This document shows positions 55,193-63,327 of a stretch of DNA of 64,000 bases, piece after piece. Positions within the stretch are counted from its first letter, which is position 1, and every line of letters starts with the position of its first letter. Where the stretch lies: positions 3,121,501-3,185,500 of the forward strand of contig NZ_CP121668.1 of NCBI RefSeq assembly GCF_029714425.1, written 5' to 3'. The notes below the pieces were generated by a model, which did not search any database, was not told where the DNA came from, and saw nothing but the letters and a program-made list of their open reading frames with translations. The position numbers and the translations under genes were made by a program. The DNA comes from Bradyrhizobium sp. CB2312. Lineage in GTDB: Bacteria > Pseudomonadota > Alphaproteobacteria > Rhizobiales > Xanthobacteraceae.

Positions 55193-55322
55193 TTTGGTCG
55201 GGAAGGCGGGTTCGGATATTGCCCGACCTTTTGTGGCTGGTGCATGGGCTCTCGCCGATTACACTCGTCTCGACCAAACGGCGACATCAAAACAGCCGGG
55301 GGGTGGGGATGGGAAGGCTGGG

Positions 55323-57830
55323 ATGGGCAAGCGTCTTTGGTTCAAGCGTCTTTGGTTCAAGCATCTTTGGTTCAAGCGTCGTTGGTTGATGGCCTCGGTT
55401 TCGACCGGGCTGGGGCTGGTCTGCGCGAGCCAGGCCGGCGCCGCGCAGGACGAGGAGACCAACGTCCAGAACCTGCCGGCGGTCGAGGTGACGGCGCCGC
55501 CGTCGACACCGAGGCGCACCGCGCCTTCGCGCCCGGTCGCGCGCGTGGCGGGAGCATCGTCGTCCGCACGCCCGAAGACGCGCATCTACGTCTACCCGAC
55601 GGCCCCCGGAGCCGGCAGCGCCATCGAGGTCGACAAGATTCCAGCCAGCATCAACGCGGTTGATGCCAACCAGATCAGGCGCACCCGCTCGCCAAATATC
55701 GCCGATGCCCTGCAGCAGTACGTGCCCGGTGTCAGTATCAACGAAGTGACCGGCAATCCATTCCAGCCCGATGTGCAGTTTCGCGGTTACGTCGCTTCAC
55801 CTCTGGCCGGCACGCCGCAGGGCCTTGCCGTCTACCAGAACGGCGTGCGCATCAACGAGGCGTTTTCCGACATCGTCAATTGGGATTTGATCCCGACGGC
55901 AGCGATCCGATCGGCAGTGGTCGTGACCAATAACCCCGCGTTCGGCCTCAACGCGCTCGGCGGCGCCATCGACCTGCAGATGAAGGACGGCTTCAACTAT
56001 CAAGGGGCCGAAATCGACGTCATGGGCGGCTCATTCGGCCGCATCCAGGGCTCTGCACAATGGGGCAAGCAGGTCGACAACAACTGGGCGGTCTACGGAG
56101 CGCTCGAAGGCATTCACGACAATGGCTTCCGCAACTTCTCGGCATCGGACGTCCGGCGCTTCTATGGCGATGTCGGGTACCGCTTTGAAGGCAACGAGTT
56201 TCACATCAACGGCGGCATCGCCAACAATTCCTTGGCTGGACCCAGCACTGTTCCGGCCGAATTGCTCCAGCAATATTGGGGGGCGACCTATACAACGCCA
56301 CAAACCATTTCCAACAAGGTCGGCTATCTCAACCTGACCGGCAAGGTGGAGGCGACGCCGACCTGGACCATTGAGGGCACGGCGCATGTGCGGGCCTTCA
56401 AACAGAATACCGTGGACGGAAATCCGACCGATACGGTGCCCTGCGACGCCGATGCGACACTGCTTTGCTTTGGCGATGTCGACCCTTTGACTGGCCTCCA
56501 ACCGTCGGCCAATGGCCTCAATGGCGTTCAGCTCGCCAATACCTTTGCGCCAGGTGCCATCCTCAGCGAGATCGATCGCACCAGCACGAAATCGACCACG
56601 TTTGGCGTGTCCGGGCAGGCGACTAACAGCGATCAGTTGTTCGGTCATGAGAACCGCTTCGTGGTCGGCGCAAGCTATGATGTCAGCAGCACGCGGTTCA
56701 CCGGTAGCGCCGAATTGGGAACGATAGGCACGAACTATGTCATCACGGGCAGCGGCATATTCCTGGGCCCGTCCGGCGACCCGACATCGATTGGCCCTGT
56801 GTCGCTTCGCACCGTCAACCAATATCAGGGGCTCTATGCGCTCGACACGTTCAACGTGGATGAGCGCTTCGCGATCACGGGAGGTGGGCGGTTCAATGCG
56901 GCCCATATCTCCCTGATGGACCAGCTCGGCACGGCGCTCAACGGCGATCATAACTACGATCGATTCAATCCGATCATCGGCGGCACCTACAAGATCACGT
57001 CCGAAGTGACCGCCTATGCGGGTTATTCCGAAGCCAACCGTGTGCCGACGCCGCTCGAACTTGGCTGCGCCGATCCGGCGAGGCCTTGCATCATCGGGCA
57101 GTTCCTGATCGCGGACCCGCCCCTTCAGCAAGTCGTATCCAAGACCTTCGAGGCGGGCTTCCGCGGCACCAAGGAATTGAACATCGGCTCGCTCGGCTGG
57201 AAAATCGGTGCCTACCGTGCCACCAACTACGATGACATCCTCGCGACCCCAATTCCGGGCCTGACGGGCTTCGGCTTCTTCCAGAACGTCGGACGGACGC
57301 GCAGGCAGGGTATCGAAGCCGAGGTGAGCCTGAAGTCGAATGTGCTTCAGTTCCAGGCGAGCTACGCATTCCTGGATGCGCGCTTCCTCGATGCGCTGAC
57401 GCTTGGCTCAGACAGCCCGTTCGCCGACGCAGGCCACATCCAGGTCTTGCCGGGCAATCACATTCCGCGCCTGCCGAGCCACCTCATCAAGGCCAGTGTC
57501 GAATATGCTGTTACCGACGTGTGGAAGGTCGGGGGCGACGCGCTCTTTGTTTCCAGCCAGTATTTCGTCGGCGACGAGTCCAACCAGTTTCCGCAGCTGC
57601 CGTCCTATACCGTGTTCAATCTCCACACCTCCTACCAAGTCACCAAGAACGTCCAGCTTTACGGTCGCGTCAACAACATCTTCGACAACCGCTACTCGAC
57701 CGTCGGCACCTTCTTCGACCGCGAAGCCTTGCCCAATTTCACCAATGGCGGCGCAGAATTCACCGACCCGCGCTCGCTGAGCCCGGCAAGGCCGCGCGCG
57801 TTCTATGCGGGCATGCGGGTGACGTTCTAA
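55323..57830 (+). CDS. TonB-dependent outer-membrane receptor
   Basis: 835 residues. A basic N-terminus with RLWFK repeats precedes a signal core (LMASVSTGLGLVCASQAGAA). The plug has TonB-box-like VEVTAPPS, NIADALQQYVPGVSINEVTG, VVTNNPAFGLNALGGAIDLQ; the barrel ends FYAGMRVTF with C-terminal Phe. Proximity to PQQ accessory genes and a lut-like ABC system suggests transport of a metal complex, perhaps a lanthanide-lanthanophore; an iron siderophore is also possible. Its expression may depend on the upstream dyads. Confidence 0.85.
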   Translation: MGKRLWFKRLWFKHLWFKRRWLMASVSTGLGLVCASQAGAAQDEETNVQNLPAVEVTAPPSTPRRTAPSRPVARVAGASSSARPKTRIYVYPTAPGAGSAIEVDKIPASINAVDANQIRRTRSPNIADALQQYVPGVSINEVTGNPFQPDVQFRGYVASPLAGTPQGLAVYQNGVRINEAFSDIVNWDLIPTAAIRSAVVVTNNPAFGLNALGGAIDLQMKDGFNYQGAEIDVMGGSFGRIQGSAQWGKQVDNNWAVYGALEGIHDNGFRNFSASDVRRFYGDVGYRFEGNEFHINGGIANNSLAGPSTVPAELLQQYWGATYTTPQTISNKVGYLNLTGKVEATPTWTIEGTAHVRAFKQNTVDGNPTDTVPCDADATLLCFGDVDPLTGLQPSANGLNGVQLANTFAPGAILSEIDRTSTKSTTFGVSGQATNSDQLFGHENRFVVGASYDVSSTRFTGSAELGTIGTNYVITGSGIFLGPSGDPTSIGPVSLRTVNQYQGLYALDTFNVDERFAITGGGRFNAAHISLMDQLGTALNGDHNYDRFNPIIGGTYKITSEVTAYAGYSEANRVPTPLELGCADPARPCIIGQFLIADPPLQQVVSKTFEAGFRGTKELNIGSLGWKIGAYRATNYDDILATPIPGLTGFGFFQNVGRTRRQGIEAEVSLKSNVLQFQASYAFLDARFLDALTLGSDSPFADAGHIQVLPGNHIPRLPSHLIKASVEYAVTDVWKVGGDALFVSSQYFVGDESNQFPQLPSYTVFNLHTSYQVTKNVQLYGRVNNIFDNRYSTVGTFFDREALPNFTNGGAEFTDPRSLSPARPRAFYAGMRVTF
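55331..55390 (+). repeat. Four 15-bp tandem repeats in the receptor N-terminus
   Basis: GCGTCTTTGGTTCAA twice, GCATCTTTGGTTCAA, then GCGTCGTTGGTTGAT. They encode RLWFK-RLWFK-HLWFK-RRWLM, the basic part of the signal peptide. Units are a multiple of three, so copy-number change keeps the frame. Confidence 0.85.
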
Positions 57831-57843
57831 CCTCGTGCCGAAA

Positions 57844-57865
57844 CAGGGCGCATAAACGCGCCCTG
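57844..57865. terminator. Hairpin between convergent genes
   Basis: CAGGGCGC-ATAAAC-GCGCCCTG, 14 bases past the receptor stop. No clear T-run, so termination may be weak. Confidence 0.45.
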
Positions 57866-57889
57866 CATCGATCCTCGTCCAACCTGCGG

Positions 57890-58807
57890 TCAGTAATCCC
57901 AGAACACCGGCACCCACCGGAACGCATCGCCGTCGGCCGCGACCCGGCCTACGGACGGGAACGGCAGGTGCGTGGCCACCAGCAGCCCTCCGGTCTGAAC
58001 CAGCTCCTTGAACAGCTGAACCCGGACGCGGGCCGCTTCCTCGGGATCGTGCTCGAAGCCGTTGTACCAGTCGGGGTGCTCGAACCCGACTGCGAACACG
58101 GCATCGCCCGCGAACATCAGCCGGTCGCCGCCGGACACCACGCGAACCACGCTGTGTCCGGGGGTGTGACCGCCGGTGCGACGGACGACGACGCCCGGGG
58201 CAATCTCATGCTCCTCATCGAACTGGCGCAGCTGACTGCCGTATTCCTCCACGAAACGCTTGGCGGTCGAGCGAAGCGCATCCGGGAATCCCGGCGGCAT
58301 GGACACGTGGGAGAAATCGGGAGCGTTCCAGAACTTGACCTCGGCGGCCGCCACGTGGATGCGCAGGTCCTTCCGCAGCCGCTCCTTCACACCGTCAACC
58401 AGCAACCCGCCGACATGGTCCATGTGCATGTGGGTGAGCACCACGTCGGTCACGGACGAAAGATCGATGCCGGCGGCCTCCAGTCGCTTGATCAACTGCC
58501 CGGCCCGCGGCAAGTGCAAGTCCGGGTCGAATCCCAACCCGGCATCGACCAGAATGGTCTGCTTGCCGCTCCGCACCACCACGACGTTCAGCGCCCAATC
58601 GAAAGCGTCCGGCGGCAGGAACATCTCCTTCAGCCAGGCCGCCCGGGCGGAAGGATCGACATTGTGGGCCAGCATGGCGGTTGGCAGCGGCAGCACGCCG
58701 TCGCTGACCACCATCACGTCGATGTCGCCGATCTTCAGCGCATAGCGCGACGGGACCAGCTCTTCGGGCTTCGACTTCACGGCGGATGAGGTGTTGTGCA
58801 TGCTCAT
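57890..58807 (-). CDS. Metallo-beta-lactamase-fold hydrolase
   Basis: 305 residues.  The metal site is LTHMHMDHVGGLLVDG (HxHxDH), with the second His in GGHTPGHSVV and Asp in MFAGDAVFA. SRYALKIGDIDVMVVSDGVL at the start is typical of the AHL-lactonase/methyl-parathion-hydrolase-like branch. Substrate cannot be told. It has no signal peptide; the gene is convergent with the TonB receptor. Confidence 0.85.
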   Translation of the reverse strand: MSMHNTSSAVKSKPEELVPSRYALKIGDIDVMVVSDGVLPLPTAMLAHNVDPSARAAWLKEMFLPPDAFDWALNVVVVRSGKQTILVDAGLGFDPDLHLPRAGQLIKRLEAAGIDLSSVTDVVLTHMHMDHVGGLLVDGVKERLRKDLRIHVAAAEVKFWNAPDFSHVSMPPGFPDALRSTAKRFVEEYGSQLRQFDEEHEIAPGVVVRRTGGHTPGHSVVRVVSGGDRLMFAGDAVFAVGFEHPDWYNGFEHDPEEAARVRVQLFKELVQTGGLLVATHLPFPSVGRVAADGDAFRWVPVFWDY

Positions 58808-58900
58808 GTTGGTCTCCTGTTTCAGGGTGAAGACTTCCGGCTGGTCATGGTTGAGCAGGCCGCGCCGCCGGGAGAGCGCGGCTGCCGTCGCGAGATGCGA

Positions 58901-60103
58901 CTAGAGGCTGGTCACGCGTTCCGGATCGGCTGATGCTAACGCCGCGGCGCGCTCGGCGCGGGGCGGGTAGATCCAGACGGTGTTGATCTCCCGCTTGGTC
59001 TTCTTGGCGACGTCGCCGACCAGCTCGACCGCGCGCTCCCAGCCGCGCGTGAACAGCGCGCCGGCTTCGCCGAGATCGAGGCAGGTGACGTAAGCCTTCT
59101 GGTGATAGGGCCTGGTCGCAACGCCGAGCAGCTCGGCGGCGGCGTTGTTGCCGGCAAAGGCGCCCATGCGCGTCGCGTGCTGGCAGGACATCAGCGCGTA
59201 ATTGCCGTCGTCATCGCATGCGGCCCGTGCGGCATCGCCGGTGGCAAAGACGCTGGGGATGGCGGGCACGCGCAGGTCGCGGTCCACCAGCAGCCGGCCG
59301 AAATTGTCGCGCTCGGCGGGAATCTGCGCCGTCAGCGGCGCGGCGCGGATGCCCGCCGCCCACACCACCGTTTCGGTTTCGATGTGCTCGCCGGTCGAGA
59401 GCGTGACGCCGGATTTGTCGAGCGAGGCAACGCCGGCGCCGAGCCGGGTCTCGACGCCGAGCTCGCGCAGCGCCTTCTCGATCACGGGGCGGGGACCTTC
59501 GCCCATGTCGGGGGCAACCGCGCTGTTGCGCTCGACGATGATCACCCGCGCCTCGGAATCCTTGCCGAGGATCTGGCGCAGACGCGCGGGCAGTTCGGTG
59601 GCCGCCTCGATGCCGGTGAAGCCGCCGCCGGCGACGACGACGGTGTCGCGTCCGTTGACGGCCGGCCGGCCGGCAAGGCCGTGCAGATGCTTGTCGAGTG
59701 CGATCGCGTCATCGAGTGAATCCACGCTGAAGCCATGCTCGGCGAGGCCTGGAATGTTGGGACGGAACAGGCGGCTGCCGGTGGCGACCACCAGCCGGTC
59801 GTAGGACAGCATCTTCCTGCCCCTGGCCGTGGCGATCTGCACCGTCTGCGCCTTGGCGTCGATCGTCTCGGCGCTGCCCTGGATGTAATCAACGTCGATC
59901 GCCTCGAGGACATCGAGCAGCGGCGCCGTCAAGGTTTCCGGCTTCGGCTCGTAAAGCCGCGGGCGGATCACCAGCGTCGGCTGCGGTGCGATCAGCGCGA
60001 TCTGGAGATCGTCGGGCGAAACACCCTGAATGTCGCGCAGGCGGGCGGCGGAGAGGGCGGCGTACATGCCGGCGAAGCCGGCACCGATGATGAGTAGTCG
60101 CAT
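58901..60103 (-). CDS. NDH-2-like NAD(P)/FAD oxidoreductase
   Basis: 400 residues. FAD-binding LLIIGAGFAGMYAALSAA, NADH-binding VVVAGGGFTGIEAATELPAR, and SVFATGDAARA. This is the type II NADH dehydrogenase/rubredoxin-reductase-like family. No membrane helix is clear near the C-terminus, so it may not be a standard respiratory enzyme. GGGAGA stands ahead of the chosen ATG. It is near an AraC regulator on the same strand. Confidence 0.87.
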   Translation of the reverse strand: MRLLIIGAGFAGMYAALSAARLRDIQGVSPDDLQIALIAPQPTLVIRPRLYEPKPETLTAPLLDVLEAIDVDYIQGSAETIDAKAQTVQIATARGRKMLSYDRLVVATGSRLFRPNIPGLAEHGFSVDSLDDAIALDKHLHGLAGRPAVNGRDTVVVAGGGFTGIEAATELPARLRQILGKDSEARVIIVERNSAVAPDMGEGPRPVIEKALRELGVETRLGAGVASLDKSGVTLSTGEHIETETVVWAAGIRAAPLTAQIPAERDNFGRLLVDRDLRVPAIPSVFATGDAARAACDDDGNYALMSCQHATRMGAFAGNNAAAELLGVATRPYHQKAYVTCLDLGEAGALFTRGWERAVELVGDVAKKTKREINTVWIYPPRAERAAALASADPERVTSL

Positions 60104-60223
60104 GTGATTGTCTCCCATGTTTGGTTGGTTCGAAACGCGCGCGGCATCGCCGCCGCTCGATGCGAGCGGAGCCTGTTACGACCAGTGATGACGCAAAGAG
60201 GTGAGACGGAGGGCGCCGGGCCG

Positions 60224-60514
60224 TTACGGCGCGGTGCAGTTCGGTAGCGAGGACAGCAGGGCGGGGCCCTCGCAAGCCGCGCGGCAGCTGCGCGGGCCGA
60301 GCGGCCAGCCGCGCAGGGCGACCGGCATCGCGGGCTTCCCGAGCCAGCCGCGATCGAGCAGGATCGACGTCGCGGCATTGGCGCTTCGTGGGCCCTGTAA
60401 CCCCGCCTCTTCGGCGATCGGCGAGGTGAAGCGCACCGTCAGCGAGAGCCCGTAGACGAGCGCCGAGGCGGCGGCCTTCCGTTTCGGTGCGATTGCAAGC
60501 TGTTTCCAGTCCAT
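60224..60514 (-). CDS. Small hypothetical protein
   Basis: 96 residues: MDWKQLAIAPKRKAAASALV, YGLSLTVRFTSPIAEEAGLQ, then a Pro/Gly/Leu-rich end. GGAG precedes the ATG. It lies between the AraC regulator and the flavoprotein on the same strand. No domain recognised; the gene is plausible but not certain. Confidence 0.45.
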   Translation of the reverse strand: MDWKQLAIAPKRKAAASALVYGLSLTVRFTSPIAEEAGLQGPRSANAATSILLDRGWLGKPAMPVALRGWPLGPRSCRAACEGPALLSSLPNCTAP

Positions 60515-60611
60515 CGTTCGTCTCCGTCCGGATGATGTGACGTTGCGATCTTTAGCGAACCGGATAGTCGACTGCGCCAGAGCGATTGCCGCCCCTGTCG
60601 AGAGATTGCTG

Positions 60612-61571
60612 CTACCGCATGCGCCTGCGCCAATCGCTCGGCGTTTCGCCCGTCAGCTTCTTGAAGGCCGCGGCGAAGGCGGTCTGCGAGGAATAGCCGA
60701 GCGCTGCGGCGATCGAGACCACCGGCTCGTCGCTCCCGCGCAGCATGTCCATGGCCTGCTCGAGCCGGTGCTGGCGCAGCCAGGCATGCGGCGAGAGCCC
60801 GGTGCTCTCCTTGAAGGACCGGCAGAAATGGAAACGCGACAGTCCGGCGTCGGACGCGAGCGCCGAGAGCGAGACATCTGCATCGCTGTCCGAGCGCAGG
60901 CGTTCGATCGACCGGCGCAGGACCGAAGGCGAAAGACCGCCGATGATCGGCTGCGGCGTAGCCGCAACGCCCGCATGGGCGGCCAAGAGCCGCGTGGCGA
61001 GCAGATCCGTCAATTGTTGCCTGAACAGCGCGTCCAGCGCGGCGCTGCCTTCGAGCGAGTCGGCGGCGCTCAGCAGCAGCCGCGACGTGATGGCGTCGGG
61101 ATGCCCGGTTCGCTCCAGCAGATCGCCGGGGTTCGTCGTGTTGGCCTCGTCGGCGATCCGCAGCAGCGTCCGCTGCGGAAGATAGAGCTGAACGACATGC
61201 ATCGGGCGGTGGATGTCCCATCGCGATGTCGAGCCGGCCGGAATGATCGTCACGACCCCGGGACGCGCCGTCGAAATCGCGGCCGTCCTTCCCGTGCGAC
61301 GCTCCAGCGCCTGCGAGCCGGCGGGATAGGCCATGACGACATGATCGGCCATGGGCTCGACGGTGTCGTGCAGCGGTTCGTGCCTCCAAAAGGCGATGGC
61401 ACCGCTGTTGCAATCGGAGGCCATGCGAAGCGGCTTCGTCTTGAGCACGCGTGCCATCTCGGCATCGGCGGCGCGACGCTCGGACGTCGCGTGATCGTCC
61501 GGCCTTGCGCCAAGTATGGGTGGCAAGCCCTTGGGGGAGGGATTGCGCATGAGTGTGGTGCTCCCGGTCAT
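60612..61571 (-). CDS. AraC-family transcription regulator
   Basis: 319 residues. The N-terminal half is an AraC-binding-like sensor region (VVTIIPAGSTSRWDIHRPMH). The C-terminal 100 residues hold two helix-turn-helices: VSLSALASDAGLSRFHFCRS and PVVSIAAALGYSSQTAFAAA, ending FKKLTGETPSDWRRR. Start at 61571 is supported by GGAGGAG upstream. It probably controls the small gene and flavoprotein downstream, though no operator is seen. Confidence 0.88.
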   Translation of the reverse strand: MTGSTTLMRNPSPKGLPPILGARPDDHATSERRAADAEMARVLKTKPLRMASDCNSGAIAFWRHEPLHDTVEPMADHVVMAYPAGSQALERRTGRTAAISTARPGVVTIIPAGSTSRWDIHRPMHVVQLYLPQRTLLRIADEANTTNPGDLLERTGHPDAITSRLLLSAADSLEGSAALDALFRQQLTDLLATRLLAAHAGVAATPQPIIGGLSPSVLRRSIERLRSDSDADVSLSALASDAGLSRFHFCRSFKESTGLSPHAWLRQHRLEQAMDMLRGSDEPVVSIAAALGYSSQTAFAAAFKKLTGETPSDWRRRMR

Positions 61572-61873
61572 TGCGTGGCTCCTCCCGATCGCTTCGAGCT
61601 CAGATCAGGTGTCCGTGTTTCTACGGGTCGAGCGCGTTCTAGGCGCTGCCCGGGCCGAGCGTCTTGCCTGAAGCGCCCATGCTTTGCCCGATCCTGCTCC
61701 GAGCCGGCGCGCGCTTTCGCAAATGCCCGATGCGCAGCGCCGCGTCGTCGCGGTGCCGGTTTCGTGAGAGAGAAATAAATTCGCTGAAAAGGCCGGGTGC
61801 CGGCGGCCGAGGCGGGGCCCTTGGCCGGCGGCGCCGTGGGCGGACGGCTTGCACAGAATATCCCGCCTCCGGC

Positions 61874-62236
61874 ATGATAGGCTCGGAGGTTCACGTCACC
61901 GTGTCATTGAAGAATCCGGACGCAGTCGCGGCCATCGTTGCAGCGCTTCGGCACGTTTACGGTGACGAGGTCGCGCGAATGATGCTCGTTGGCGGCATGA
62001 GCCTCGCCACCCTGATCGATGCGATGTTTTCGGCGCCCTTGACGCATCGGCAGGCCGTCCGGGCGATCACCGACGGATTGGACGATTTTGTCATCTCCCC
62101 GGACCTGGGTCTGATGTGGCACCTCAAGTACATCTATGGAGATGAGCCCGGTTCGCTGGATGTCGTGGACATGGAGATCGCCACGATGAACGGCACGCTG
62201 GCGAGCAAGGACGTCTGGCTGCGTCTGTCCTCCTAG
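61874..62236 (+). CDS. Hypothetical protein
   Basis: 120 residues: MIGSEVHVTVSLKNPDAVAA, IVAALRHVYGDEVARMMLVG, GMSLATLIDAMFSAPLTHRQ. Mixed helical protein without signal peptide. A GTG start 24 bases downstream (VSLKNPD) is also possible. No family known. Confidence 0.55.
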   Translation: MIGSEVHVTVSLKNPDAVAAIVAALRHVYGDEVARMMLVGGMSLATLIDAMFSAPLTHRQAVRAITDGLDDFVISPDLGLMWHLKYIYGDEPGSLDVVDMEIATMNGTLASKDVWLRLSS

Positions 62237-62369
62237 AGCAGAACTCGGCCCGGTCTTGAATTGATCTATGTCAACGCTGCCTCTCCTCCGGTGCTCACGT
62301 CATACAGGGCGGCGCATGCGGCGGCTTTCGCCGCCCGTCAGTTCGCAAGCGCCCTTGGGGAGGACCGTC

Positions 62370-62639
62370 ATGCGTCACAGCCATCACCGTTCGATCAAGT
62401 CCGTGACCGTTGCAGGAATCGCAGCCAGCGCACTGCTGGGATTTGCGACCGTCACGCTCAGTCCGGCTCCTGCTCACGCGGTGGTCTATTGCCAGTACAT
62501 CGACTATCCCCCGAGCTGCGTCGCCAGGGCCGGCGTCGTGCTCCGTCCGCGTCCGGTGGCACGCGCCGCGGTCCGGGCCGGCACGGCGAGCTCGACCAAC
62601 TGGAACGGCGGCGTCAATCGCGTCGGCGTGCGGCGATAA
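62370..62639 (+). CDS. Small secreted protein
   Basis: 89 residues: a long signal peptide (SVTVAGIAASALLGFATVTL, then PAHA), then VVYCQYIDYPPSCVARAGVV and a basic Ala-rich end. GGGGAGG precedes the ATG. The CQYI-YPPSC pair may form a disulphide. Similar small periplasmic proteins occur in Bradyrhizobium; role unknown. Confidence 0.7.
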   Translation: MRHSHHRSIKSVTVAGIAASALLGFATVTLSPAPAHAVVYCQYIDYPPSCVARAGVVLRPRPVARAAVRAGTASSTNWNGGVNRVGVRR

Positions 62640-62763
62640 ATCAGCGCTGGCTTGCGGCGCAACGCCCTCAACGGGCCGGATTCACACGGGCCGCGTGATT
62701 AACGGTTTCTTAGCGCTAATCATGCGGATGATCTGCGCGGGAATACCAAGGGAGACTGCTCCC

Positions 62764-63171
62764 ATGCTGAACGACGGTACCTACGCGGCGTGGTACAAGA
62801 CGCCGCTCGAGCAGGGCACCGGCATCGTCCATGTCGCAGACGGCCAGATCTGGGGCCGCGACAGCCTGATGACGTATCATGGTTCCTGTCAGGTCGACGG
62901 CGATCACTTCACCGCGACCGTGTCGACGAAGCGTCATACCGAAGGACGTGATACGGTCTTCGGCGTCTATGATGAACTCACGCCGAACATCGTAGGGACG
63001 TGCCCGGGCAAGATCGCGACGTACACGGCGACGGCGGGACAGGCGCCGGGAGTCGTCCTTGAGGGAACGCTGATCCTGACGGAACGGCCGGTGGCGGCAC
63101 CCGAACGAACGGCGCAGATCCCCGCGTTCAATCCCGACAAGCTTCCAAAATTGCCGAAGCGCTCCCGCTGA
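62764..63171 (+). CDS. GrlR-like small protein
   Basis: 135 residues: MLNDGTYAAWYKTPLEQGTG, IVHVADGQIWGRDSLMTYHG, SCQVDGDHFTATVSTKRHTE. The DGTYAAWYKTP-G-G-GIVH-ADG-I-GRDS-M-Y-G pattern is the GrlR-like fold named after a type III secretion repressor; rhizobial copies are common and uncharacterised. GGGAG upstream supports the ATG. Confidence 0.72.
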   Translation: MLNDGTYAAWYKTPLEQGTGIVHVADGQIWGRDSLMTYHGSCQVDGDHFTATVSTKRHTEGRDTVFGVYDELTPNIVGTCPGKIATYTATAGQAPGVVLEGTLILTERPVAAPERTAQIPAFNPDKLPKLPKRSR

Positions 63172-63327
63172 TCGGCAGCGTGCGCTGATCGGCACATCGG
63201 GCGCTTCGACGCGTCGCGCCCCTGGCCGCGCAATTCTGCATCCTCAAATTTCCGCTCCGGCGCTTCTCAAATTGCCCGCCAGGCGTCATTGTGACGCGGA
63301 CCAGCATCACCCTCGGAGCAGCATCAC

